Shown here piece by piece: positions 26,834-35,355 of a stretch of 64,000 bases of DNA. The DNA comes from Arthrobacter sp. ISL-85 (lineage in GTDB: Bacteria; Actinomycetota; Actinomycetes; Actinomycetales; Micrococcaceae), in NCBI RefSeq assembly GCF_018613675.1, contig NZ_JAGGPQ010000020.1:62001-126000 (forward strand), in the 5' to 3' direction. The notes beneath the pieces were generated by a model that was not told the origin of the DNA, made no database searches, and worked only from the letters and a program-made list of their open reading frames with translations. How positions within the stretch are numbered: position 1 is the stretch's first letter; each line of letters begins with the position of its first letter. Both the position numbers and the translations under genes were made by a program.

Positions 26834-28160
26834 CTAACGGACCGTGGTGAGGTCGTTGTTCTTAGATTCCCGCGTCAGGGCGATGAAGACAATCGAGACG
26901 AGGGCCATGACGGAGAGGAACACCACCACAGGAAGGATGTTCTGCCCGGAATCCTTGTAGAGCCCGGCGAGGATGCCCGGGGTGAAGCCTGCGCCGATGA
27001 GCGTGGCGAGCTGGTAGCCCACGGCGGCGCCGGTGTAGCGGGACGTGGTGCCGAACTGTTCGGAGACGAACGCTGCCAGCGGCCCGTAGAGGGACGAGTG
27101 CAGGATCAGCGCCACGGTGAAGGCCAGGAAGACCATGCCAACATTGCCGGAGCCGAGCATGCCGAACATCGGGAAGAGGTACACGATGAACAGGGCCAGG
27201 CCCGCGATCATCACCGGACGGCGGCCGAAACGGTCGGACAGGCGGCCGCCCAGGAGGACGAAGATGATGGAGATGGCCGAGGCTCCCGCGAACGCATACA
27301 GCACTCCCTGCTGCGGTGCGCCCTTGGAGACGGCGTAGGTCACCGAGAACGTAGGCAGCACCACCTGCAGTCCGAATCCGGCGGCACCGGCGAACATGAT
27401 CATGATCAGCGCCTTGGGGCGGCGAAGCACCTCCAGCAGCGGAATCTTTCGCTTGGTCCCTTGGGCGCTTTCCTTGGCCACGGCCTCGGCGAAGATCGGG
27501 CTTTCGGACACTCTGAGGCGAACGAACATGCCCACGATCAGGAGGACGAAGGACAGCAGGAACGGCACGCGCCAGCCCCAGGCCAGGAACGCATCCTGCG
27601 GCAGCGCCGAGAACGCGCCCATCACAAGGGTGCCCAGCACGGCGCCGGTGGGGGCGCCGGCGTTGACGAAGGAGGCCGCAAAGCCGCGCCGCTTGGGGTC
27701 GGAGTGTTCCAGCGCCATCAGCGCGGCCCCGCCCCATTCGCCGCCGACGGCGATGCCCTGGCAGACCCGCAGCAGCACCAGGATGACGGCTCCCCAGGGT
27801 CCGATCACGCCTGCACCCGGAATCAAGCCGATGAGCGTGGAGGCGATGCCCATTACGGCCATGGAGATGATGAGCATTCCCCTTGCGGCCCACCTTGTCA
27901 CCGAAGTGGCCGAAGATGACGCCGCCCAGCGGCCTGGCAACGTAGCCGGCGGCGAAGGTGGCGTAGGCGGCCACAACGCCCACCCAATCGTCCATGCCGG
28001 CAAAGAAGACCTTGGGGAACGCTACTGCTGCGGCTGTGGCGTAAAGCAGGAAATCGTAGAACTCGATGGTGCTGCCCAAATAGCTGGACAGGATGACCGT
28101 GCGCGCTTCCTTGCGCTTGGCGGCCGTGCCCGCGGGTGCGAGCGTGGTGTGTCCGGACAT
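26834..28160 (-). pseudogene. MHS-family MFS transporter, frameshifted
   Basis: The first 95 residues (YLGSTIEFYDFLLYATAAAV, YVARPLGGVIFGHFGDKVGR) read in one frame. From MLIISMAVMGIASTLIGLIP to the stop the protein continues in another. The switch is at about 27876-27884, in a run of Gs (AAGGGGAATG), and removing one base would restore GRKGMLIISM and a 441-residue, 12-helix transporter. MHS proteins are H+ symporters for aromatic or other organic acids. As written, the gene is broken; the position in a short homopolymer makes a sequence error plausible. Confidence 0.85.
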
Positions 28161-28266
28161 GGCTGTTCCTAGGGACGGAGGGAAGGGGGTTTTGGGGTTG
28201 CCGGAGGAGGCGTCGCCGCGGGGGTACCGCCGGTTTGCTGATGGTGCTGCTTCTGGGTGGGCCCTA

Positions 28267-28315
28267 TTTGTAGAAGTGGCTTACTTGTAGAAGCGGCTAC
28301 TTGTAGAAGCGGGCG
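28267..28315. repeat. Three tandem 16-17 base repeats over the MaoC stop codon
   Basis: The unit CTTGTAGAAGCGG(C/G) occurs three times in a row (28267-28283, 28284-28299, 28300-28315; the first diverged). Each copy repeats the last codons and stop of the MaoC gene. It looks like slipped-strand duplication of the gene end. Confidence 0.75.
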
Positions 28316-28752
28316 AGGAATTCTGCGACGACGGCGGGGCGTTCCTGGCCTTCGATTTCGATGGTGGCGTTGACCTTGATCTGGGCGCCGCCCTTAACCT
28401 CGGTTACGTCGGCGATGGTGGCCTGCATGCGGACTTTGGAGCCCACCGTGACCGGGGAGGTGAAGCGGACCTTGTCCAGGCCGTAGTTGACCTTGGTGGT
28501 GACGCCATCGACGTCGAACAGCTCGCCCCAGAAGGGGATGATCAGGGAGAGCGTGAGGAAGCCGTGGGCGATGGGGGCACCGAACGGGCCGTCCTTGGCG
28601 CGTTCGGGGTCGGTGTGGATCCACTGCTGGTCGTCGGTGGCGTCGGCGAACAGGTTGATCTGTTCCTGGGTGATCTGGCGGTAGTCGGTGGTGCCAAGGT
28701 CCTTGCCGGACAGGGTGAGCAGGGTGTCGAAATCGACCACGAGATTGGGCAT
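28297..28752 (-). CDS. MaoC-family (R)-specific enoyl-CoA hydratase
   Basis: A 151-residue single-hotdog protein. The hydratase motif is FADATDDQQWIHTDPERA (catalytic Asp and His), followed by FGAPIAHGFLTLSLI. It hydrates trans-enoyl-CoA to 3-hydroxyacyl-CoA. It follows the acyl-CoA dehydrogenase in the operon, and the upstream SDR is the matching hydroxyacyl-CoA dehydrogenase. A 70-base gap separates it from the dehydrogenase gene. Confidence 0.9.
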   Translation of the reverse strand: MPNLVVDFDTLLTLSGKDLGTTDYRQITQEQINLFADATDDQQWIHTDPERAKDGPFGAPIAHGFLTLSLIIPFWGELFDVDGVTTKVNYGLDKVRFTSPVTVGSKVRMQATIADVTEVKGGAQIKVNATIEIEGQERPAVVAEFLARFYK

Positions 28753-28821
28753 CGTTGCCTCCTGGTTTGGGTTTGTGGTTGCTTGCGGTGTTGTTGCTGG
28801 GTTTAGCGGGTGAAGCGGGGT

Positions 28822-30039
28822 TCAGCGGGTGAAGGCGCTTTCGCCGGTGAGGGCGCGGCCGATGATGAGGGCGTTGATGTCGTGGGTGCCTTCGTAGGAG
28901 TAGACGGCTTCGGCGTCGGCGTGGAAGCGCGCGACGTCGGCCGCGAGGGTGATGCCGTTGCCGCCCACCACTTCGCGGGCCAGGGCTACGGTGTCGCGCA
29001 TGAACAGGGACGTCTGCATCTTGGCCAGGGCCGAGTCCTGGTCCCGGTAGATGCCTTTGGTTTGCTGCTCGGTCAGCCGGACCACCAGGGACAGGCTGGC
29101 CGTGACGTTTCCCAGCATGCGGGCCAGTTTCTCCTGGACCAGCTGGAAGGAGCCGAGGGTGCGGCCGAACTGCCGGCGTTCGTTGACGTAGGCCAGGGCG
29201 GCTTCGAAGGCGCCGGCGGCAATGCCGGTGGCGATCCAGGCCACGTCCGATCGCATGGCCCGCAGCATCGCGGCAACGTCCTTGAACGAGTTCACGTTCT
29301 GCAGGCGCATCGGCTCGGGGACGCGGACACCGCTGAGGGTGATGTGGGCGTTCTGCATCATCCGCAGCGCGGTCTTGCCGTGGATCTTTTCCAGGGTGAC
29401 GCCCTGCGCCTTACGGTCAACGAGGAAGGCTTTGACCTGCCCGTCAGCGGCATCCCTGGCGAACACCGCGAGGACGTCCGCGGTGGCGGCGCCGCCGATC
29501 CAGCGCTTCGCGCCGTCCAGGACCCATGTGTCGGCGTCCGGGTCGAAGCGGGCAGTGGTGGACAGGCCGCCGGCGATGTCCGATCCGGACTCGGGTTCGG
29601 TCAGCGAGAACACGCCCTTGAGCGAGAAGTCGAGGACCTTGGGCATCCATTCGGCCTGATGGTCCTCGGAGGCACCCACCCGGATGGCCGTCCGGAACAG
29701 GCCGGCCTGGGCGGTGTACCAGGTGGCCAGCGACGCATCCGTGCGGGCAAGCTCGAAGATCCGAAAGCCCTGGTAAATGCCGCGGGCCGGGCCGTCAGCC
29801 GTGAGTTCGGCAGGTTCCATCAGGTCCAGGTCGATCAGCGGCCGGGCGAGCTGCTCCGGGAACTCCCCGCGTTCCCAGTACTCGGCCAGGAGGGGCCTGG
29901 CTTCTGTGTCCAGGAACGACCGGAGGCGGGAAAGGACCTGGCGCTCCTCGGGAGTGAGTAGGGACTCGGCGTCGTACCAGTCCGCTACTTCGTACAGCCG
30001 GGCACCCAGGGCGGCATCCGCCGTCGTCAGCGTGCCCAT
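28822..30039 (-). CDS. Acyl-CoA dehydrogenase
   Basis: About 405 residues. FSLTEPESGSDIAGG (FAD contact), AKRWIGGAATADVLAVFARD, ERRQFGRTLGSFQLVQEKLA and the catalytic base region YEGTHDINALIIGRALTG (Glu) are present; it resembles glutaryl-CoA dehydrogenase-type enzymes. It introduces the 2,3-double bond in acyl-CoA. ATG 30039 lies one base after the stop of the upstream amidohydrolase gene; an ATG at 30057 is possible. The pathway substrate is unknown. Confidence 0.9.
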   Translation of the reverse strand: MGTLTTADAALGARLYEVADWYDAESLLTPEERQVLSRLRSFLDTEARPLLAEYWERGEFPEQLARPLIDLDLMEPAELTADGPARGIYQGFRIFELARTDASLATWYTAQAGLFRTAIRVGASEDHQAEWMPKVLDFSLKGVFSLTEPESGSDIAGGLSTTARFDPDADTWVLDGAKRWIGGAATADVLAVFARDAADGQVKAFLVDRKAQGVTLEKIHGKTALRMMQNAHITLSGVRVPEPMRLQNVNSFKDVAAMLRAMRSDVAWIATGIAAGAFEAALAYVNERRQFGRTLGSFQLVQEKLARMLGNVTASLSLVVRLTEQQTKGIYRDQDSALAKMQTSLFMRDTVALAREVVGGNGITLAADVARFHADAEAVYSYEGTHDINALIIGRALTGESAFTR

Positions 30040-30040
30040 C

Positions 30041-30931
30041 TCAGGCCCCCAGCCCAAGGAGGCGGACCGCGTTGTCCTTGAGGATCTTGGGCCGGACGTC
30101 GTCCTTAAGGGGCAGGTCGGCGAAGGCGCCGAGCCATTTTTGCGGGGTGATCAGCGGGAAGTCGGTGCCGAACAGCACCTTGTCCTGCAGGTAGGAGTTG
30201 GACGCCTTCACCAGGGATTCCGGGAAGTACTTGGGCGACCAGCCGGAGAGGTCGATGAACACGTTGGCCTTGTGCGTGGCAATGGAGTTGGCCTCGTCCT
30301 GCCACGGCACCGAGGGGTGGGCCATGATGATCTGCAGGCCCGGGAAGTCGGCGGCCACGGCGTCCAGAAGGAGCGGGTTGGAGTAGGCGAGCTTGATGCC
30401 GTAGCCACCCGGAAGGCCGGCGCCCATGCCGTTCTGGCCGGTGTGGAAGATGGCGGGCAGGCCCAGTTCCTGGAGGGTTTCCCAGAGCGGGTAGAAGCGC
30501 TCGCTGGAGGGGTCGAAGCCCTGCAGCGAGGGGTGGAACTTGAAGCCGCGCGCGCCGAGTTCGATGGCCTGGTGCTTGGCCCCGGCGATGGCGTCCTCGC
30601 CGGTGCGGGGGTCAACGCTGCCGAACGGGATCAGGACGTCGTTGTTCCGGGCGGCGCCGGCGATGAGTTCGGGGATGCTGTTGGGTTCGTGCTTGAGCTG
30701 GGTGCGGGCGTCAACGGTGAAGACGACGGCGGCCATGTTCAGTTCGCGGTAGACCTCGGCGATCCGGTCCAGGGATGGGGTGCGGTCCTCGGCCTTGAAG
30801 TACTTGGCCGAGGCTTCGGTCAGTGCCTCCGGCAGGGAGCCGTGCCCGCAGCTGTCCACCTCGAGGTGGACGTGCATGTCGATGGCGTCGAGTTTCGCCG
30901 GGTCGATGTCCAGTTCGTAACGGTCGGCCAT
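30041..30931 (-). CDS. Amidohydrolase-family protein (ACMSD-like)
   Basis: A 296-residue TIM-barrel metal-dependent protein. AIDMHVHLEVDS (HxH), KFHPSLQGFDPSS, IFHTGQNG, MAHPSVPWQDEA and LFGTDFPLITPQKW (Asp) carry the metal-binding residues of amidohydrolase_2/ACMSD proteins. These catalyse hydrolysis or non-oxidative decarboxylation. In a beta-oxidation operon it may open a ring or decarboxylate an intermediate. It begins 2 bases past the SDR stop. Confidence 0.85.
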   Translation of the reverse strand: MADRYELDIDPAKLDAIDMHVHLEVDSCGHGSLPEALTEASAKYFKAEDRTPSLDRIAEVYRELNMAAVVFTVDARTQLKHEPNSIPELIAGAARNNDVLIPFGSVDPRTGEDAIAGAKHQAIELGARGFKFHPSLQGFDPSSERFYPLWETLQELGLPAIFHTGQNGMGAGLPGGYGIKLAYSNPLLLDAVAADFPGLQIIMAHPSVPWQDEANSIATHKANVFIDLSGWSPKYFPESLVKASNSYLQDKVLFGTDFPLITPQKWLGAFADLPLKDDVRPKILKDNAVRLLGLGA

Positions 30932-30933
30932 GG

Positions 30934-31875
30934 TCAGCGGGCCTCGGCAGGCTGTGCCGGCTTCAGGTCCTCCGGCAGCGGCAGGAATTCCTCGCCGTAG
31001 CTCTGGAGGGTTTCGGCGTTGAACAGCTGGCCCGCGTTTTCCTTGAGTGCCTGGTAGCTCCAGCCGCCCTCGCGGTACTCGGTGGTGGCTGCTTCCGGGT
31101 GGGTCCAGACCTGCAGGCGGTCACCGCCGGCGCCGATGGCCTGGCCGGTGATGCCGGCTGCCTCGGCGGAGGCGAGGAAGGCAACCAGTCCGGAGACGTC
31201 GTCGGCCGTTCCGAAGCCCAGGTCGTGGCGGAAGAAGGCCGGCATGGCCTCGCCGCGCTCGTCCGCCTCAACGGCCTTCTGGAAATAGGGGACGGTCTTG
31301 GTCATGGCGGTGGCGGCCACCGGGATGACGCTGTTGACCGTGACGCCGGTCTTCGTCATTTCCAATGCCCAGGTGCGGACCATGCCCACGATGCCGGCCT
31401 TCGCGGCGGCGTAATTGGTCTGGCCGAAGTTGCCGCGCTGGCCTGTGGGCGAACCGATGGTGATGATGCGGCCCTGGACGTTGTGTTCCTTGAAGTAGGC
31501 GTAGGCCTCGCGGACGCAGGTGAAGGTGCCCTTGAGGTGGACGTTGATCACCAGGTCGAAGTCCTCGTCCGTCATCTTCAGCAGGGACTTGTCCCGCAGG
31601 ATCCCGGCGTTGGTGACCAGGATGTCCAGCCGGCCGAAGGTGTCCACGGCGCCGGCCACCAGGGCCTTGGCAGCGTCTGTGGTTCCCACCGGGACCACCA
31701 CGGCGGTGGCGCGGCCGCCGTCGGCCTCGATCTGCGCGACTGCCTGCGCGGCGGTGTCGGCATTGACGTCATTGATGACGACGGCGGCACCCTGGCGGGC
31801 GAGTTCCCTTGCGTAGGCGAGGCCGAGGCCCTGCCCGCTGCCGGTGACGATTGCAACCTTGCCGTTCAAGCTCAT
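30934..31875 (-). CDS. SDR, multifunctional-enzyme-type 3-hydroxyacyl-CoA dehydrogenase
   Basis: A 313-residue SDR. TGSGQGLGLAYARELARQGA is the cofactor loop; NAG and NYAAAKAG (Tyr, Lys) are catalytic. The long C-terminal tail (about 60 residues, ATTEYREGGWSYQALKENAG) matches the HSD domain of peroxisomal MFE-2 enzymes, which oxidise (3R)-hydroxyacyl-CoA made by MaoC hydratases. ATG 31875 follows AAGGAGCAGG. It is the first gene of the leftward operon; the MarR gene diverges from it. Confidence 0.9.
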   Translation of the reverse strand: MSLNGKVAIVTGSGQGLGLAYARELARQGAAVVINDVNADTAAQAVAQIEADGGRATAVVVPVGTTDAAKALVAGAVDTFGRLDILVTNAGILRDKSLLKMTDEDFDLVINVHLKGTFTCVREAYAYFKEHNVQGRIITIGSPTGQRGNFGQTNYAAAKAGIVGMVRTWALEMTKTGVTVNSVIPVAATAMTKTVPYFQKAVEADERGEAMPAFFRHDLGFGTADDVSGLVAFLASAEAAGITGQAIGAGGDRLQVWTHPEAATTEYREGGWSYQALKENAGQLFNAETLQSYGEEFLPLPEDLKPAQPAEAR

Positions 31876-31947
31876 GGCCTGCTCCTTCGCATGCGCCGGC
31901 CGAAGCCGTTGGGGTGGTCCCACTGCCGTGTGAGATCCTTGTTGAGA

Positions 31948-31970
31948 TCAATGAAAATACGGATCATTGA
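31948..31970. promoter_or_regulatory. Candidate MarR operator in the divergent promoter region
   Basis: TCAATGA-N9-TCATTGA is a perfect inverted repeat within AT-rich DNA between the SDR operon and the MarR gene. Position and symmetry suit a MarR-family operator controlling both sides. Confidence 0.6.
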
Positions 31971-32005
31971 AAAAGTCAACGATTGTTTTTTACACCGGAG
32001 TTGTG

Positions 32006-32473
32006 ATGGCCACCTTGGGCACAGACGTTCAGACCCCCCGCCTTGCGGCCGCCAGGATCGGCAGTGATGTGGGCCTGCTGCTGGCCAAACTGCATGCCGC
32101 GGGCTCGGTGCTGAACAACAAGGCCCTGGCTGACTTCGGCCTGCGGGAGCGCTCCTTCTCCATCCTCACGCTGGCGTGCAGCGGACTGGAGCCGACGCAG
32201 CGCGAACTGGCGGATTTCCTCAGCCTGGACCCCAGCCAGGTGGTGACCCTGGTGGACGACCTGGAGCGCCGTGGCCTCGTGGAGCGGGCGCAGGGCAAGC
32301 AGGACCGGCGCGCCAAAATCATTGTTTCCACGGCCGAGGGACGAAAAATGCACACCAAAGCGCGCGCTTCAATGGACGCGGCGGAGCTAACACAGTTGGC
32401 CGGGCTTTCTGACGATGAGTCGCAGGAATTGAAGCGGCTGCTCCGCAAGGCGCTGTGGGGCGCGGCGGAGTAA
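32006..32473 (+). CDS. MarR-family regulator
   Basis: A 155-residue winged-helix protein. The recognition region is QRELADFLSLDPSQVVTLVD, then DLERRGLVERAQGKQDRRAK (wing). ATG 32006 follows CGGAG at a good distance; an in-frame ATG at 31967 lies in the operator. It is divergent from the six-gene acyl-CoA catabolic operon and probably represses it until a CoA-ester or acid ligand appears (as for other MarR regulators of aromatic-acid operons). Confidence 0.9.
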   Translation: MATLGTDVQTPRLAAARIGSDVGLLLAKLHAAGSVLNNKALADFGLRERSFSILTLACSGLEPTQRELADFLSLDPSQVVTLVDDLERRGLVERAQGKQDRRAKIIVSTAEGRKMHTKARASMDAAELTQLAGLSDDESQELKRLLRKALWGAAE

Positions 32474-32526
32474 CTGCCCCAGCTTGGGTTTCTTGTACAA
32501 GAGGCTTGCGAGGGTCTCTTAACGGG

Positions 32527-32561
32527 AATTGCCTACCCATACGTGGTACGGGCAGGCATTT
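32527..32561. terminator. Imperfect hairpin between convergent genes
   Basis: AATTGCCTACCC (32527-32538) pairs with GGGCAGGCATTT (32550-32561), 10 of 12 positions. It lies between the marR stop and the glycerate kinase stop. Confidence 0.4.
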
Positions 32562-32586
32562 CCTGTTTGATGCAGCGTCTGAATAG

Positions 32587-33747
32587 CTACAGGAGGCTTC
32601 TTCCGATGTCCGTCCCGATCCTGCGCAGCAGTGAGGCAGAAAGTTCGGGGTCTTTCGAAGAGTCCTGATCGGTGTATTCGGTCAGTGTGTAAACCCGGGT
32701 CAAGGGCATTTCGGACCAGCGCTCCTTCGGGAGGAGGGAGCGTCCGGCGACGGCGATGATGGGGCGGTTTCCTGACCGCCGCGCGACCGCTGCGGGGAGT
32801 TTGCCGGCCAGGGTCTGTTCGTCGATGCTGCCTTCGCCGGTGATGACTATGTCGCAAGAGTCCTTGCGGGTGTTGAAGTCCAGCAGGTCCAGGAAGTAAT
32901 CGGCGCCGGAGACCTGCCGGGCCCCGAGCAGGAGGCAGGCGTAGCCGATGCCGCCGGCGCTCCCGGCGCCTTCGTGCTCCGCCAATGCAGCGGCGTCGGC
33001 GAAACCTGCTTTAGCCAGTGTCGACACGTAGTGCTCCAGACCGGCGTCGAGAATTTCAAGATCCTCGGCCTTCGCGCCCTTTTGTGGGCCGAAGACCGCC
33101 GGAGCTCCGCTGTAACCGAGTAGTGGATTAAGCACGTCGCTGGCAACGATCAACTCTGTATCGGTGAGTTCCGGCAGCGCTGTGCGGTGGACGGAATAAA
33201 TTTGGACCAGTTCACGCCCGCTGCCATAAAGCCGACGCCCGTCGGCATCCCGGAAGCTGTAACCCAGGGCAGCGAGCATTCCCATCCCGCCGTCGGTGCT
33301 GGCGCTTCCCCCGAGGGCCAGCACGATCCGGGCCGGGGCGAGGCTGAGTGCGAACAGGATGGCCTCACCGAAACCGCGGCTGGAGGCTTTTAGGGCCTCC
33401 AGCTTACCCTCGGGCAGGAGCGCCAGTCCGCAGGTATTGGCGACCTCGACCACGGCGGTGGTGCCGTCGAACGCGATGCTTGCCAGGACGGGCTGGCCGG
33501 TGGGACCTGCAACCGTGTAGGTGCGGCGGGTGAAGCCGGCGGCGACGGCGGCGTCAACACTGCCGTCGCCGCCGTCGGCCAGGGGAAGAAGTTCGCACTG
33601 GACCGCCCCGGCCGCACCGGGCACATCAGCGGCGGACCGAAGCCCCGCTGCCAGGGCCCGCGCCACCTCGCCGGCGGTGAGGCTGCCTTTGAACTTGTCG
33701 GGGGCGATGAGGGTACGCACGGTTTTCGGGACAGCGGTGCTGGTCAT
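32587..33747 (-). CDS. Glycerate kinase (GlxK/GarK type)
   Basis: A 386-residue kinase. RTLIAPDKFKGSLTAGEVA at the N-terminus, LPLADGGDGSVDA, LALGGSASTDGGMGMLAALG and ITGEGSIDEQTLAGK are all glycerate kinase motifs. It phosphorylates D-glycerate to 2-phosphoglycerate. D-glycerate is the product of the tartrate dehydrogenase/decarboxylase two genes upstream. ATG 33747 begins one base after the dctA stop (an ATG at 33756 is possible). Last gene of the tartrate operon. Confidence 0.93.
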   Translation of the reverse strand: MTSTAVPKTVRTLIAPDKFKGSLTAGEVARALAAGLRSAADVPGAAGAVQCELLPLADGGDGSVDAAVAAGFTRRTYTVAGPTGQPVLASIAFDGTTAVVEVANTCGLALLPEGKLEALKASSRGFGEAILFALSLAPARIVLALGGSASTDGGMGMLAALGYSFRDADGRRLYGSGRELVQIYSVHRTALPELTDTELIVASDVLNPLLGYSGAPAVFGPQKGAKAEDLEILDAGLEHYVSTLAKAGFADAAALAEHEGAGSAGGIGYACLLLGARQVSGADYFLDLLDFNTRKDSCDIVITGEGSIDEQTLAGKLPAAVARRSGNRPIIAVAGRSLLPKERWSEMPLTRVYTLTEYTDQDSSKDPELSASLLRRIGTDIGRSLL

Positions 33748-33748
33748 G

Positions 33749-35227
33749 TCAGGCATTTTTCGAGTAGGCGGGCCGGCGTTCGGCATCAGCAACGTGGTTG
33801 GGCGCCAGATCCCCGGATTCGTGGGCTTGCTTGGGGGAATGGTGCCCGTATTTAGTCAGGTCGTCGTCAAGGTCAGTGACGTCGTCAAGATGGACCGGGT
33901 CTTCAGCAGGGAGGGGCTCCACGGTTTCGCCACGGAAGGCGCGGCGGACGCGGTCGGCGTCCAGGGTGCGGTCCCACCAGGCAATGAAGAGAGTGGCCAC
34001 GGCGTTGCCGGTGAAGTTCACCAGGGCACGGCATTCGGACATGAACTTGTCGATGCCGAAGATGAGCATTATGCCGGCCGCGGGGATGGTGCCGATGGTG
34101 GCAAGGGTGGCGGTCAGGGCGATGAAGCCACCGCCGGCTACGCCAGCCGCGCCCTTGGAGGTCAGGAGCATGACGGCGAGCAGTCCCAGCTGCTGGCCGA
34201 GGCTCAGGTGCGTGTTGGTGGCCTGGGCGATGTAAAGGGCGGCAAGCGAGAGGTAGATGGCGGCGCCGTCGAGGTTGAAGCTGTAACCGGTGGGGACGAC
34301 GAGACCGACGGTTTCCTTCTTTACGCCGGCGTTTTCCAGCTTGCGCATCAGGCCGGGCAGAGCGGGCTCGGCAGTGGAGGTGCCGAGGATAAGCATGTAT
34401 TCCTCTTTGAGGTGCCGGATCATGCTGAAGATGTTCAGCTTCAGGAAGGCCATGACCGAACCGAGGACCACCACGACGAACAGGATGGACGTGGCGTAGA
34501 ACAACGCGATGAGCCCGCCCATGCTGGACAGGGAAGAAACTCCATACTTGCCCACGGCGAAGGCCATGGCCCCGAAGGCGCCCAGCGGGGCCGCTTTCAT
34601 GATGAAGTTCAGGATCTTGAACATGACCCCGGTGAGGCGCTGCACTCCGTCAAGAACGGGGGCCCCGACCTTGCCCATGGCGTTCAGGGCGATGCCGAAG
34701 ACGACGGCGATGAAGATGATCTGCAGGATGTCGCCCGCGACGAACGGTTGGACAACGCTGGTGGGGATGATGTTGGTAATGAACTGCCACCATTCCTGGT
34801 GGGCCCCGGCGTCGATCAGCTTGGCGGCCGAGTCGGAGGTCTTGATGGCCCCCGGGTCGGCGTTGACGCCCTCTCCAAGGCGGAAGACGTTGATGGCGAC
34901 CAGCCCGAATGCCAGAGCGCAGATGGTGCCGATTTGGAAGTACGTGAGGGCTTTCAGCCCGGTCATGCCGACCTTTTTCAGGTCCGCGACACTGGCGATG
35001 CCGCCCACGATCGTGAGGAACACGATAGGCCCGATGAGCATCTTCATCGCGTTGACGAACGTAGTGCCGATCGGTTCCATGGCGATCCCGGTCGCGGGGG
35101 CGAGCCAGCCGACCAGAATGCCGATGACAATCGCGGTAAGTACCCAGAAATACAACTGGTGGTACCAACGCGCTTTCGGCGCTTTCGCGCCGGCCGCTGT
35201 GCCGCTGGCGGTGGTGATGTGGTCCAT
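33749..35227 (-). CDS. dctA: C4-dicarboxylate:cation symporter (DctA-type)
   Basis: A 492-residue DAACS-family protein. LIGPIVFLTIVGGIASVADL, LGTSTAEPALPGLM (serine-rich hairpin), GYSFNLDGAAIYLSLAALY and a long hydrophilic C-tail (about 450-492) are visible, with eight helices and two reentrant loops. It imports C4 dicarboxylates; in this operon tartrate is the likely substrate. ATG 35227 is preceded by GAGGTAGGA. It sits 128 bases from ttuC, separated by a hairpin (35272-35309), and lies 1 base from the kinase gene. Confidence 0.92.
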   Translation of the reverse strand: MDHITTASGTAAGAKAPKARWYHQLYFWVLTAIVIGILVGWLAPATGIAMEPIGTTFVNAMKMLIGPIVFLTIVGGIASVADLKKVGMTGLKALTYFQIGTICALAFGLVAINVFRLGEGVNADPGAIKTSDSAAKLIDAGAHQEWWQFITNIIPTSVVQPFVAGDILQIIFIAVVFGIALNAMGKVGAPVLDGVQRLTGVMFKILNFIMKAAPLGAFGAMAFAVGKYGVSSLSSMGGLIALFYATSILFVVVVLGSVMAFLKLNIFSMIRHLKEEYMLILGTSTAEPALPGLMRKLENAGVKKETVGLVVPTGYSFNLDGAAIYLSLAALYIAQATNTHLSLGQQLGLLAVMLLTSKGAAGVAGGGFIALTATLATIGTIPAAGIMLIFGIDKFMSECRALVNFTGNAVATLFIAWWDRTLDADRVRRAFRGETVEPLPAEDPVHLDDVTDLDDDLTKYGHHSPKQAHESGDLAPNHVADAERRPAYSKNA

Positions 35228-35271
35228 GATTCCTACCTCATTGTGGAATGTCTGTGGAGAAGTTGAGTGCA

Positions 35272-35309
35272 CGGGACGGGCAGGAACTTGTACAGAGCCG
35301 CCCGTCCCG
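35272..35309 (-). terminator. Hairpin between ttuC and dctA
   Basis: CGGGACGGGC and GCCCGTCCCG form a 10-bp stem around an 18-base loop in the intergenic region. It may be an mRNA-processing or attenuation hairpin. Confidence 0.45.
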
Positions 35310-35355
35310 GGCGTTTGTTGCGGCGGCCGGTGGCCGGGGCGCGCCGGCAGTGTGG

